From: Mesostigma viride
Lineage: Eukaryota; Streptophyta; Mesostigmatophyceae; Mesostigmatales; Mesostigmataceae
Length of the DNA stretch: 64,000 bases
Assembly (NCBI GenBank): GCA_009746045.1
Contig: RPFO01000123.1
Span: 1,285,410 to 1,349,409, forward strand
Direction: 5' to 3'
The notes under the pieces are model-generated. The model was not told where the DNA came from, did not search any database, and was given only the letters and a program-made list of their open reading frames with translations. Position numbers and translations under genes: made by a program. This document shows positions 23,193-33,531 of the stretch, in pieces (the stretch's first letter is position 1; each line of letters begins with the position of its first letter).

Positions 23193-25361
23193 TCAGCGGC
23201 CGTGGTTTCGCCGGCGATTCGCGGGATCCGGGGCCTTCTCATTTCGTTGTTGGCAGGCCCGCTGGTATGCCCGCTCTCCAATCTCTGTGGCCTGTGGACC
23301 ACGGGTCCCAGGGTACGCCAAGAGCTCCTCCTCGAACGCCCACTGCTCCGGTCTGCCTGCATCGCGCCGCCCCAAAAGAGAGAGGCGGGTCCACGAGCCG
23401 AGAGGCCACATGGCCAAGAAGGCCGCCAGGTACTCCGGAATCGTGAAGAGGAGGGTCTTCGCACCCTTGTCCACCACCCCGCAACGGTGGTCCCGAATGT
23501 AAGCCTCTCCCATACCCATCATCACCTCAGACGCTAGGCTCCAATCAATCCAAGTGTTCTCGTCCACGCTCATGTCCAGGAAGTCAGGAGCCGTCGCGTG
23601 CAGGAACGCTGGCGCGTCCGGGGCCAGCTTCGGAGGCCCCACCAAACGGGTTTCGCCCGCCACCCGGTAGGTCCAGTTGTCCCCCTCGGGCGCATAGCGC
23701 GTCACCCTCCCAACCGTGAAGGGGAGATTTTCCCCAGGGACGAATGGTCGTGGACGTCGGAGGGGAATCCTCGGGTACAGACGTACGCGCAGCAGCTCCA
23801 GATAGGCGCCCCGGTCCTTGTAGCACCACGGTCCCGCCGAGAACACCAGGTCATAGTCCGCATACTCCTGTGGTGATCGGGGTTGGACCGGCGCGTCCGC
23901 ACTCCAATCCACCCCCAATATTTCCATACGAGGACATCTGCCCCCGTGGGCAACTGTGCGGCCGGGTATCGGTCGGAGATAGGCCCCCAATGACCATGGC
24001 ACATCATGGGGGAGGGGCGGCGGGCCCGGAATCGCTAGCGCAAGCGCCTGGACTTCCGGCATCTGGCCGCGACCCGCTGGGTGAGCGACGTCAGTATCCG
24101 TCCGTGTTGACTGCACGAACGAAGGGCCGGAGGCAGCCTTTCCGCTGGCTGTTGACGGTGCGACCTCCGGGGTCGACCGGTGGGCCCGTGCAGTAGAAGT
24201 GTCCGCAACAGCCTTGCCACGATCTGCCGAGGGCGCGGCCTCCGGAGCCGACCTTGGCGACTGCGTCGATGAGGGACCGGCTCCTGCCAATCCAACTGTC
24301 TTGCTCCGATCAGCCGAAGGTGCGGCCTCCGGGGCCGACCTTGGCGACCGCGACCCTTGATGTCCCGTCGCCCTGTCCCATGTCCGCCGAAAGGACCTTT
24401 CCTCCTCACGCGTCTCCGGGCGAACACCCACGCCACGGGAAGGCTCCCTGGAGCGGGACGCGTCCCGTGCGCTGCCGGACCTCCTGTCCTGACCCGGGGG
24501 TCGCCGGTCTCCCGAGTTCTCGCGGCGGGCCCCGGCATCGCGCGAGGCGTTGCCGGCTGAGTGGGCAAGTTCCCGGGGCGCAGGGCGCGGCGGGAACAGG
24601 TCGTCGTCCTCACTCCAGTCCTCCTCCTCATCGGGGCCCTCCCCGCCGCGATCATCCGCCTCGTCCAACTCCACGATGCGGTCGAGCGCCTGCCGGAGGG
24701 AGTACTGGCCTGCTGCGGTGCAGAACGGGCCCCGCAAGGCCCCATCTGGCGGCAAGCCCCGGTAGGCCCGCTGCAGGATCTGACGTCGTGCCGGTGCGAC
24801 GAGCAAGAACATGAGGCGGGGGTAGGCCATGAGGGCCGACACCGTAGTCACGCAACGGTTGCAGGCACAGCTGGGTGCGTGGTCCTCCCAAGCTGTCCCT
24901 ACCGCCACATTCCCTCGAATCGCCGTCCGGGTCTCGACTTTGAACCCGCAGTGCCTTTGCACGGATTCGCGGAACTTCTCGTGTCGATCGTCGGGCCACT
25001 CCAGAACCGAGGAGGCCAGGTAGTCTTGATCGGCCTTGCCGTGCCTGCGCCGTCGACGCGCCAAGAACACGCCCTCCTGGCCGTAGTCGGGCAGAAACGT
25101 CCGCGGATTAAAGGTCTCACGGTTGTTCTCGTTGGCGGTCGCAGCTATATCCGACCCCTGCTCCTTCATGTCTTCCGACCGTCGTCTCTTGCCACAACTG
25201 GCAGGCGGTGCGAACCCCGGAGGCTCCTCCGGGGAGGCTGGGGGTGTGAACCGCACCAAAGGACTGCTGGAGTCACTACCTATGGGGCGGGGGCTGAAGC
25301 GAGTCTCCTCCGGGGAGTACGCCTGTTGTACAAGGAATGACCACGAGCAGCAAGGCAACAC
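23193..25361 (-). CDS. Extra ORF between pol and 3' LTR of the gypsy element, unknown function
   Basis: An open frame of up to 722 codons, in the env-like position and in the sense orientation. The frame opens with GTG at 25361, just after a CACAG that could be a splice acceptor; the first ATG is about 65 codons in. The N-terminal part is basic with a Cys/His cluster (H-x3-C-x-C-x2-C, about residues 175-185). The middle is Arg/Glu/Ser/Pro-rich and holds about three ~27-residue repeats with SAPEAAPSADR. The last ~270 residues look folded (many W, Y, hydrophobics). I see no signal peptide and no clear membrane anchor, so it is not an obvious envelope protein. I do not recognise the fold. It may be made from a spliced RNA. 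Confidence 0.75.
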   Translation of the reverse strand: MLPCCSWSFLVQQAYSPEETRFSPRPIGSDSSSPLVRFTPPASPEEPPGFAPPASCGKRRRSEDMKEQGSDIAATANENNRETFNPRTFLPDYGQEGVFLARRRRRHGKADQDYLASSVLEWPDDRHEKFRESVQRHCGFKVETRTAIRGNVAVGTAWEDHAPSCACNRCVTTVSALMAYPRLMFLLVAPARRQILQRAYRGLPPDGALRGPFCTAAGQYSLRQALDRIVELDEADDRGGEGPDEEEDWSEDDDLFPPRPAPRELAHSAGNASRDAGARRENSGDRRPPGQDRRSGSARDASRSREPSRGVGVRPETREEERSFRRTWDRATGHQGSRSPRSAPEAAPSADRSKTVGLAGAGPSSTQSPRSAPEAAPSADRGKAVADTSTARAHRSTPEVAPSTASGKAASGPSFVQSTRTDTDVAHPAGRGQMPEVQALALAIPGPPPLPHDVPWSLGAYLRPIPGRTVAHGGRCPRMEILGVDWSADAPVQPRSPQEYADYDLVFSAGPWCYKDRGAYLELLRVRLYPRIPLRRPRPFVPGENLPFTVGRVTRYAPEGDNWTYRVAGETRLVGPPKLAPDAPAFLHATAPDFLDMSVDENTWIDWSLASEVMMGMGEAYIRDHRCGVVDKGAKTLLFTIPEYLAAFLAMWPLGSWTRLSLLGRRDAGRPEQWAFEEELLAYPGTRGPQATEIGERAYQRACQQRNEKAPDPANRRRNHGR

Positions 25362-25440
25362 CTGTGAGTACCGGTGTCATACCGACTAGTGTACGGTGTA
25401 CCTGTGGTATGTACATACCTCTATGTGTATGTACATACCT

Positions 25441-28400
25441 CTAGTGCAACCTGTGGGCCTTCTTGTACGCGTCTAGCAACCGCTTGCAGCCAGAGAGCTC
25501 CTTCTCCGTCCGCCAAGAGGCCTCTGCCCCATATCTAGTAAACTTCCACCGGATCCGATATTGGCGTTGACGACCACGCCCGAAATCGCGATGGGCGACA
25601 ATCTCCTCGACCTCGTCCTCCTGTTCCCCTGTCTCCGGGTCGTATTCCACCGGAGCCGGGGGATTGAGTCTACCCTGGATCGAGTTCTGGTGGTACAGCT
25701 TGAGCTGGTCGCGGTGGAAGGTTGTCGCGGTGCCCCATGAGATGGGCACGTCCACCTTGAACATGACATCATCCCATTTCTCCAGCACTTGGTGGGGCCC
25801 CAGGTACATGGGCCGGAGCTTCGTTTTGAGCTCCCCTTCCACCTTCTGGGAGAATCGACCGAGCTGGGGTCCCTCTACCAGGACCCAGTCCCCGACCTCG
25901 ATGTCCGGTGCTCTAGAGTCCCGCTTGCCTTCCACGCGAGCCATGTTGCGCTCGGCAGCGGCCCGGTACCCTTTAACCGCACTGTTGTGAGCTTGGCGCA
26001 TCTTTTCCAGCAGGCTGCTCACGCCCGCCAGAGTAGTGCGCAGCACCTCCGGTTCCGCCAGCGCCGGACTCGTCAGCAAGTCGGTCGGCGTCAGCGGATG
26101 CCTTCCCGTGTTGAGAAAGAACGGGGTTAGGCCATGGGCTGCCTGTGGTGCGTTGTTCAAGGAGAACTCCACCAAGCACAGCAACTCCTCCCAGTTGCTG
26201 CCCACCTCGTCGGTGTAATGGCGCATGGTTTCCTGTACCGTGCGGTTGAGTCGCTCCACCAGATGGGAGGACGAGCTGTGATAAGCCGTCCCTAGCGACA
26301 CCTTGGTTCCCAGGCAGTCGAAGAACTCCTGCCAGAACCGGGCGGTGAAGAGCGTGTCCCGGTCCGAGATGAACTGGCGGCTGAGCCCGTGGAACCGGAA
26401 GACGTGGTTGAGGTACAGTTTGGCACACCCCTCGGCCGTGAGGTCAGCCGGACAGGGGGCCAGGTGACACATGCGCGTGAGTCGGTCCACGAACACCAAG
26501 ATCTTGCTGTTGCCGTTCTTGGTCTTCTTAAAGGGGCCGACGAAATCCATCTGGATCGAGTCCCAGGGACCCAGGGGATCAGGTAGCGTCTTTGGGACAG
26601 CCTGAGTACCCGTGTTCTGGGACTTGGCTATCTGGCACGACGGGCATTCGCGTATATAGGCCGCAATGTAGTCCTTCATGCCAGGCCAGTAGAAGTGACG
26701 ACGTGCCCTTGGTAGCAGTCGCCCAATGCCCTGGTGACCGCCGACTAGGGAGTCGTGGAGCTCGTGGAGCAAGGCTGCTCGACAGAGCTCGGGTATGTAG
26801 AGGCGCCACGTGTCCGGGCGCACCATGACGTATAGGCGACCCTCTTGGAACTTGCACGGGAGCCTACCCATCATCTTGGGGTGTGACTTGATCACCTCCA
26901 AGGCGGCCGGCTCGGTAACCGTGAAGCGGCTGATCAGCATCTCCAGGGGGGAAGTGACCGTATACGCATCGGCCTCGTCCTCCTCCTCCGGTTGGTCCAG
27001 CGCCGAGTGTAGGTACTCAGACACGACCACCGGGGATCCAAGAGGTTCCAGATGAAAAATAGCCTGAGCCACAGCGCCAAGGGGAACCCGTGTGTGGGAC
27101 CCCTCCCCTTCCCCGGGGGACCGCGCGTCCACGCGCTGGTCGTCGTCGCCATCGGGGGGCGACAAGGCATCCGGAGTGGTATGACTCATGTGAAACAGGT
27201 GGCGCGCCCGCGGCGACCGTGGGAGGTCATCGTAGAGCGGGGCGCCAGGCGCCTCCTCACAGGTGGTATGGAGCACCCCCATGTCCTCATAGAACCAGTA
27301 GTCAGCACGACGGGAGAGGGCGTCGGGCACCACGTTGTCCGCACCCTTCACATACTGGATCTTAAAAGGGGCAAACTGGGAAAGGTACTCCATCCACCTG
27401 GCCTGACGGGGCGTCAGATTTGGCTGCGTCAAGAGGTGGGTCAGGGGCCTATGGTCGGTGTGAATAATCAAACGGGCGGGGTCGAGGTCCCCTGTCTCGC
27501 TGACTGCAACATCAAACTGCGCGCCCAACAGGTGGTGGCGCCATGTGTGGCAACAGTAGACCACAGCCAACAGCTCTTGCTGGTGGACCGGATAGTTCCG
27601 CTCGGCGGGGATCATTGTGCGGGAGATGTACTCAACCGGTTGCAAGCCCTTGCCTTGGTCCTGCAAGAGGACCCCGCCGATAGCCACCTTGCTCGCATCC
27701 GTCGCAACCACAAAAGGAAGGGACGGGTCTGGGAGCACGAGCACGGGTGCCGCGGTCAAACTGGCCTTGAGGGCCTCAAAGGCCTGCTGGCACTGTGCCG
27801 ACCAGACGAAGGATACGCCCTTCTTGAGGAGAGCGTTGATGGGCGACGCGATCGTGGCAAACCGGGGGATGAAGCGTCGATAGTATGACGCAATCCCCAG
27901 AAAGCTACGCACGCCCTTCACGTCTGTCGGAGCTGGCCACTGTTGGACAGAGGCGATCTTCTCCGGGTCCGTGGCCACGCCTGCCGCTGAAAGCGTGTGG
28001 CCCAGGAACGGGACGCTGCGCCCCGCACGGACCTTAGCCCTGCGGGCCGAGAGATGCTCGTCCTCCATAATGCGCAGGACCGTATCGACGTCCTCCAGGT
28101 GCTCCTCGAAGGTCTTGGAGTACACGAGGATGTCATCCAGATAGGCCAAAGCGCAAGTGCGTTTCCAGGACCAGGGCGGCTTGTCCCCCTTGCGAGGGTC
28201 GCGCAGGTCACTGGATACCTGTGGCAGGTGTGCAGTCCCCATGACGGGCCGCAAGATGTCGTTCATGAGCATCTGGAAGCTGGCTGGTGAGTTGCAAAGC
28301 CCCATCGCCGCCACACGGAACTGGTAGTGTCCGTATGGCGTATTGAAGGCCGTCTTGTGACAGTCCTCTTCAGCGATGCGGAGCTGCCAAAACCCATCGG

Positions 28401-29682
28401 CGCAGTCGATCACCGTGAAGCAGGTGGCGCCCTGCACTCGATTGAAGATGTCATCAATGCGCGGGAGCGGGTACTTGGACTTGACAGTGATCGCGTTGAG
28501 CTTCCTGTAGTCGGTGACGAGCCGCCACTTGCCCCCAGGCTTGGGCACTAGGAGTACCCCAGCGGAGAAAGGGCTGTTACTGGGCTCAATCAGACCACGC
28601 TCAAGGAGGGCCATCAGGATCTTCTTGAGCTCCATCAGCTCGACTGGCCCCATCCGGTACATCGGGGACGTGGTGGGCCCGAAGCCTTCCTTGAGGCGGA
28701 TATGGTGCAGCACAGAACGGGGCGGGGGAAACTGCGGTGTAGACTCGTCGAACAGCTTCTCCCGCTTGGCCAGGATGGCGTTGTAGCGCGCGATCTCGTC
28801 GTCAGTGAAGTCGGTGCCGATCTCCAGCAGCTCCTCAAGCAGGGGCACAGAGTCAAGGCGGTACATGTAGTACTCCTTGCCCTTCTGCAGGTTGCGCGCG
28901 AGCGTCTTGCTGCTCATCAGCATCTGAGATGCATGGCGTCGTGGCTTCTCGGGCCCCGCGTCGTGCTGAACGTTGTGCACCTCGGTGCCGTGCGCCAGAT
29001 ACTCGTGCCGTGGGCACCAGAAGGAGCCATCAGGGAACCAAACCACCCGTCGCTTGACACTGATCGTCACGTCCTGGGCGTCCTGCCAATCAACGCCCAG
29101 GATGATGTCAGCGGCGCCCAGCGGCGCCACTGTGGCTGTTACCTCCACTGGTATGCCCTGGACAACCGCCTTGAGGTCCACGAGGCCAGGTGACGGGTGC
29201 TTGTTACCATCGGCATACCGGACGTTGATGGGCGTCGGGTGTGGTCGAATCGTGTAGCCAGCGCGTCGCACAAGGGCCTCATGGATAAAGGATGTGGTCG
29301 CCCCCGTATCCACCATAAACTTAACATCCAGGATCGTCTTCTCCTTCAGAAACGGGTCAAGTGTGGTGGTAGGGAGCGCCAGTCCACCACTGAAGATTAA
29401 AAGTGTTCTGGTGCTTGGTGAAGCATAGGGCGGCGAGGCCTCCGGGGCCTGTCCGCTAGACCTATCTACACTATTGGCTGAAGCGGGGTCGACCGCGGTC
29501 GCCGACACGCCTGCATCTGAAGAGGGCAAGGAGACCGCTGGGGCCTGCCCGCCCGTCCTATCTACATTATTGACTAACGCTACATCGGCCTCAGGGGTGG
29601 CCGCGCCCACATCCGGTGCAGGCGGCTGTTCTACCTGGTTGACTAAGTCTACTCCTACTTCTACCCCTGTGGGAAGGGGCAC
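25441..29682 (-). CDS. pol: Gypsy pol: protease, reverse transcriptase, RNase H, integrase, chromodomain
   Basis: One open frame of about 1413 codons with no breaks. Domains in order: retropepsin with DTGA at 125-128 and a later ILGVDW; reverse transcriptase with VIDCADGFWQ and YLDD at about 512-515; RNase H with ATDAS, an E in QQELLAV and HTDHRPL; integrase with an HHCC zinc site (about 970-1020), then MDFVGPF, SDRD and VERLNRT for the D,D,E residues. The last ~65 residues fit a chromodomain (EEIVAHRDF...YRIRWKFTRY), which targets integration to marked chromatin in chromoviruses. The frame starts on GTG next to the gag stop and lies -1 to gag, so synthesis by -1 frameshift or polyprotein readthrough is likely. 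It looks functional. Confidence 0.95.
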   Translation of the reverse strand: MPLPTGVEVGVDLVNQVEQPPAPDVGAATPEADVALVNNVDRTGGQAPAVSLPSSDAGVSATAVDPASANSVDRSSGQAPEASPPYASPSTRTLLIFSGGLALPTTTLDPFLKEKTILDVKFMVDTGATTSFIHEALVRRAGYTIRPHPTPINVRYADGNKHPSPGLVDLKAVVQGIPVEVTATVAPLGAADIILGVDWQDAQDVTISVKRRVVWFPDGSFWCPRHEYLAHGTEVHNVQHDAGPEKPRRHASQMLMSSKTLARNLQKGKEYYMYRLDSVPLLEELLEIGTDFTDDEIARYNAILAKREKLFDESTPQFPPPRSVLHHIRLKEGFGPTTSPMYRMGPVELMELKKILMALLERGLIEPSNSPFSAGVLLVPKPGGKWRLVTDYRKLNAITVKSKYPLPRIDDIFNRVQGATCFTVIDCADGFWQLRIAEEDCHKTAFNTPYGHYQFRVAAMGLCNSPASFQMLMNDILRPVMGTAHLPQVSSDLRDPRKGDKPPWSWKRTCALAYLDDILVYSKTFEEHLEDVDTVLRIMEDEHLSARRAKVRAGRSVPFLGHTLSAAGVATDPEKIASVQQWPAPTDVKGVRSFLGIASYYRRFIPRFATIASPINALLKKGVSFVWSAQCQQAFEALKASLTAAPVLVLPDPSLPFVVATDASKVAIGGVLLQDQGKGLQPVEYISRTMIPAERNYPVHQQELLAVVYCCHTWRHHLLGAQFDVAVSETGDLDPARLIIHTDHRPLTHLLTQPNLTPRQARWMEYLSQFAPFKIQYVKGADNVVPDALSRRADYWFYEDMGVLHTTCEEAPGAPLYDDLPRSPRARHLFHMSHTTPDALSPPDGDDDQRVDARSPGEGEGSHTRVPLGAVAQAIFHLEPLGSPVVVSEYLHSALDQPEEEDEADAYTVTSPLEMLISRFTVTEPAALEVIKSHPKMMGRLPCKFQEGRLYVMVRPDTWRLYIPELCRAALLHELHDSLVGGHQGIGRLLPRARRHFYWPGMKDYIAAYIRECPSCQIAKSQNTGTQAVPKTLPDPLGPWDSIQMDFVGPFKKTKNGNSKILVFVDRLTRMCHLAPCPADLTAEGCAKLYLNHVFRFHGLSRQFISDRDTLFTARFWQEFFDCLGTKVSLGTAYHSSSSHLVERLNRTVQETMRHYTDEVGSNWEELLCLVEFSLNNAPQAAHGLTPFFLNTGRHPLTPTDLLTSPALAEPEVLRTTLAGVSSLLEKMRQAHNSAVKGYRAAAERNMARVEGKRDSRAPDIEVGDWVLVEGPQLGRFSQKVEGELKTKLRPMYLGPHQVLEKWDDVMFKVDVPISWGTATTFHRDQLKLYHQNSIQGRLNPPAPVEYDPETGEQEDEVEEIVAHRDFGRGRQRQYRIRWKFTRYGAEASWRTEKELSGCKRLLDAYKKAHRLH

Positions 29683-30747
29683 TACGCGCGAGGATCGCGG
29701 GGCCGGGAGGCCGCCTCGTCCGACCTTCCGGTCCCCCCTTCCCCCTCATCCGAGTCGTCGTCGTCGCCGGGGTTGAGCGCCTCATACTCGTCACCTCCAG
29801 CCTCGGACGCCTGTTGCTGCGCCAGGATCTCATTGAGCTCGCGCACTGTCCGAGAGAACGATGCTGGGAAGCGGGGTGTCTGGAACTGGTTGGGCTGCGT
29901 GCGCGCGTCGCGCAGCTTGGCAGCCCGCGCGCCTGCGTTGCGCGGGCGAGCATCCCGCGCTGCCGGCGCTGGGCGCCTCTCAAAGGCGGGACCAGAAAAC
30001 TTGGGGGCCTCCTTGGTGGCCTCCGTCGCCGTGCTGGTGCGCGCCTTGAGGCGCGGGCAATCCTTCTTGAGGTGCCCGACCTCGTGACACATGAAACAGC
30101 GGGCTTTGGACGCATCGATGGCGTGCAGTTGGGCAGCCGGCTGCTCGTCGTCATTGGACTCCTCCCCCTCCGACGGGTCGGGTTCCACCTCAGTGAAGTG
30201 GACACGGCGTGTCATCGTGGATGAGGCGAACCGGCGGGTGCTGGTGTAGCGCGGCTGCTTGACGACGTCGGCCACCTGTAGAAGGTACTGCTGGACAGCG
30301 TGGATGTCAAGCTTGTCCCAGGGAACCTCGGCATAGTGCTTCTTAACCTCAGCGAGGAGGTCGGATGGATGGCCTCCAAAAACCGAATCTTGTACTCGGT
30401 CCACGTCAGGTCCCCGGTCAACCGCGCCGCAAAGGAATCAAAAGTGGTGAGGAACTCCGCCAAGTCAGTGTTGCCCTGACGTAGGCGGCCGAACTCAAAC
30501 CGCTCGGTCAGTCGATAGCCGGGAGGGATGAGCTTGCGCCGGATGCGCTCGTGCAGTTCCTCGACCGTCTGCGGGTATGACTGGGCCGCCACACTCTCAA
30601 CGTTAAGCATCCCGACCACTGATGGGTCCATACACTTCACCACCACGTAGGGGATCAGAACCTTGGTGGCCAGCTGCCACTCATGGTGTTCACACCATAC
30701 AGTGTACAACTGTTGCCACATACGAGCCCACTCGTCAATCTCACGGG

Positions 30748-32198
30748 AGTTATTATAAATAGTGACGGAACCTTTTTGCCACTTGGGCAATCAGGTCCGT
30801 CACTATTTATCCGGCGAAAACCACTCGCCGGCATCTATTCCGCGTTAAGTTCACGTGAACGTGGCGCGGAATTGATGCCGGCGAGTGGTTTTCGCCGGAT
30901 AAATAGTGACGGACCTGATTGCCCAAGTGGCAAAAAGGTTCCGTCACTATTTATAATAACTAAAACGTCGTAGTGTGGGGGCCGATATCTATCGTACCGC
31001 TAATGCCTACTGCAGTACCGAATCTCGCCTTAACGATATTCCAACCGGGCATATTTTCCCTTCTGGCACTTTCGTTTGGCCTTCTGGTATCAATTCCTGC
31101 CGGTATTCGGAAATACCCGTGTCACCACAGGGATTCGAACCCCCGACTTACGAGGTCTTAGTTATTATAAATAGTGACGGAACCTTTTTGCCACTTGGGC
31201 AATCAGGTCCGTCACTATTTATCCGGCGAAAACCACTCGCCGGCATCAATTCCGCGCCACGTTCGTACGTGAACTTAACGCGGAATAGATACCGGCGAGT
31301 GGTTTTCGCCGGATAAATAGTGACGGACCTAATTGCCAAGTGGCAAAAAGGTTCCGTCACTATTTATAATAACTAAGACCTCGTAAGTCGGGGGTTCGAA
31401 TCCCTGTGGTGACACGGGTATTTCCGAATACCGGCAGGAATTGATACCAGAAGGCCAAACGAAAGTGCCAGAAGGGAAAATATGCCCGGTTGGAATATCG
31501 TTAAGGCGAGATTCGGTACTGCAGTAGGCATTAGCGGTACGATAGATATCGGCCCCCACACTACGACGTTTTAGTTATTATAAATAGTGACGGAACCTTT
31601 TTGCCACTTGGGCAATCAGGTCCGTCACTATTTATCCGGCGAAAACCACTCGCCGGCATCTATTCCGCGTTAAGTTCACGTGAACGTGGCGCGGAATTGA
31701 TGCCGGCGAGTGGTTTTCGCCGGATAAATAGTGACGGACCTGATTGCCCAAGTGGCAAAAAGGTTCCGTCACTATTTATAATAACTAAGACCTCGTAAGT
31801 CGGGGGTTCGAATCCCTGTGGTGACACGGGTATTTCCGAATACCGGCAGGAATTGATACCAGAAGGCCAAACGAAAGTGCCAGAAGGGAAAATATGCCCG
31901 GTTGGAATATCGTTAAGGCGAGATTCGGTACTGCAGTAGGCATTAGCGGTACGATAGATATCGGCCCCCACACTACGACGTTTTAGTTATTATAAATAGT
32001 GACGGAACCTTTTTGCCACTTGGGCAATCAGGTCCGTCACTATTTATCCGGCGAAAACCACTCGCCGGCATCAATTCCGCGCCACGTTCACGTGAACTTA
32101 ACGCGGAATAGATGCCGGCGAGTGGTTTTCGCCGGATAAATAGTGACGGACCTGATTGCCCAAGTGGCAAAAAGGTTCCGTCACTATTTATAATAACT
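30748..32198. mobile_element. Composite foldback element: four palindromes and three spacers
   Basis: Flanked by the 5-bp duplication ACGGG (30743-30747 and 32199-32203). Palindromes lie at 30748-30961, 31160-31374, 31573-31786 and 31985-32198, each ~214 bp with AGTTATTATAAATAGTGACGG termini and arms of ~107 bp that pair almost perfectly. Spacers are 198 bp each: the first (30962-31159) is the reverse complement of the second (31375-31572) and third (31787-31984). The off-centre mismatch (TTAAG versus CCACG) alternates in orientation through the four palindromes. There is no transposase gene. It resembles foldback/MITE elements that amplified or recombined in place. Confidence 0.9.
31375..31572 (+). 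repeat. 198-bp spacer unit of the foldback composite, with tRNA-like 3' half
   Basis: It begins AAGACCTCGTAAGTC and has a GGGTTCGAATCCC T-arm-like hairpin followed by TGGTGAC. That heptamer can pair with GTCACTA at the end of the adjoining palindrome (31356-31362), giving a 58-nt tRNA-like fold without a D arm. An identical copy is at 31787-31984 and an inverted one at 30962-31159. The tRNA resemblance may be chance. Confidence 0.6.
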
Positions 32199-33531
32199 AC
32201 GGGGAGTCATGCCCGCATGGAGCTTGGGCACCGCCTTAAAATCTGGCATAGGCGGCGCCTTGACAGGGTCAGGTCGCAGGGGGCCACCCTTGCTGCAGTA
32301 CGCGGGGCTAGAAAAGGTGAGGGGATGGTGACACCGCGTCCGCATCTCCTGGTGCGAACCCCTTCCTGCAGTTTGGTCATGCCCACGTTGGGACACGAAG
32401 GTGTCCTCCGCACGCTCGGGATCGAAGTCGCCGGATACTCGGCGGGGCGCGTAGTCAGCGGACATCCGCTGTGACGCAAAGGGGGCCGACTCACGCCGAA
32501 CGCGAACGGACGTGGGATGCTCATAACCGGGGTCATCCAGGGGCAGCCGGCTGAAGTTAGCGTTGGTGGGCGCGCTCCTTGCTGGGAGGGAGGTGGATAC
32601 GTAAGGAAAGGGGCCCGGGGGAGCATAGTCCTCCTCCTCGGGATCGTACTGCACGTGGGCCGACCCTGACGTCTGCGGTGGGGGTCTGGACCAGCTCTCG
32701 TGCGCTCCAAAGGAGACCCGACGGGGATCCCTTCCAGGGCCCGGCCCCGGCCCGCCGCGGCCACGCCCTGCCCAAGGGTGAGTCAGGCTCGGGCGGCCAC
32801 GCGCGTATGCCCCCAATTGAGAGGGCTGCACGAACTCAGGCGGCGGAGCGAACGGCGAGCTAGCTACCGGGCTAAAAGCGACCTCTATATCTTCATCTTC
32901 CTCCGGCACAACTTCCACGGATGGTGGTCGCTGCGTGGGAGGTACCCTGTTCCATTCGCCCAGATGCTCAGTCGGTCGTGGCCGCGATTGCTGCTGGGGC
33001 TGTCGCTGTTGCTCCGACTGCTGCTGCTGCTGCTGCGACTGCTGCTGTCGCTGCGGCGACTGCTGAGACTGATGCTGTCGCTGCGGCGACTGCTGAGGCT
33101 GATGCTGTCGCTGCGGCGACTGCTGTTGCTGACCAAACCCTAGGGCAGCTTGTTCTAGCTGCGTCTCAAGAGTCGTCTGCCGTTGTGCGGTAACCCTAGC
33201 GGCTGCCTCGGATCTCCGGGACCCACTGGAACTCCGACTAGCCGTGCTAGCTATTTCCTGTTCTTCCCTGCTATTGTCCTCCGGGGACTGTGTCTCTCTA
33301 CGGCCCTCCGGGGGCTGTGCTTTACCACCACCTCGCTTCTTAGGCATTTTGGGCCCGAGTACCGTACCAGCACCAGTACCTTACACAATACCTCCCCAAC
33401 ACAGGCAAGCAAGAGAGAGAAGAGGAAGCCACAACTACTTCTAATAGTAATTATATATTATCTGCTAACTATTGTAGCTAAGCTAGTAGTTAGTATCACT
33501 ATATACTGGTATCTAGTAGTGATAGTGGGGC

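Larger units (their letters stand above)
29682..33347 (-). pseudogene. gag: Gypsy gag, split by a foldback insertion and one frameshift
   Basis: The N-terminal part (33347 down to 32199) starts with MPKKRGGGKA and includes a long Gln-rich tract at about residues 75-135. The foldback insert at 30748-32198 then interrupts it. Across the insert the frame would rejoin exactly (MTPR then EIDEW) if the insert and one 5-bp duplication were absent. The middle part (30742 to about 30372) is a capsid-like retrotransposon gag domain with FLTTFDSFAARL. Near 30372 the frame shifts by one base into the last part (to 29682), which carries a CX2CX4HX4C zinc knuckle (CFMCHEVGHLKKDC). As it stands, gag cannot be made in one piece, so this copy would need help from another element, unless the insert is spliced out. 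Confidence 0.9.

Noticed and set aside
23157-25340. Plus-strand frames opposite the extra gypsy ORF
   Set aside because: Shadows of a GC-rich coding strand; no domains and wrong orientation for the element.
23193-25361. Envelope protein call for the extra gypsy ORF
   Set aside because: Position fits, but no signal peptide, transmembrane anchor or fusion-type motif is visible.
27052-27888. 278-codon plus-strand frame opposite pol
   Set aside because: Lies antisense to conserved RT/RNase H motifs; a shadow.
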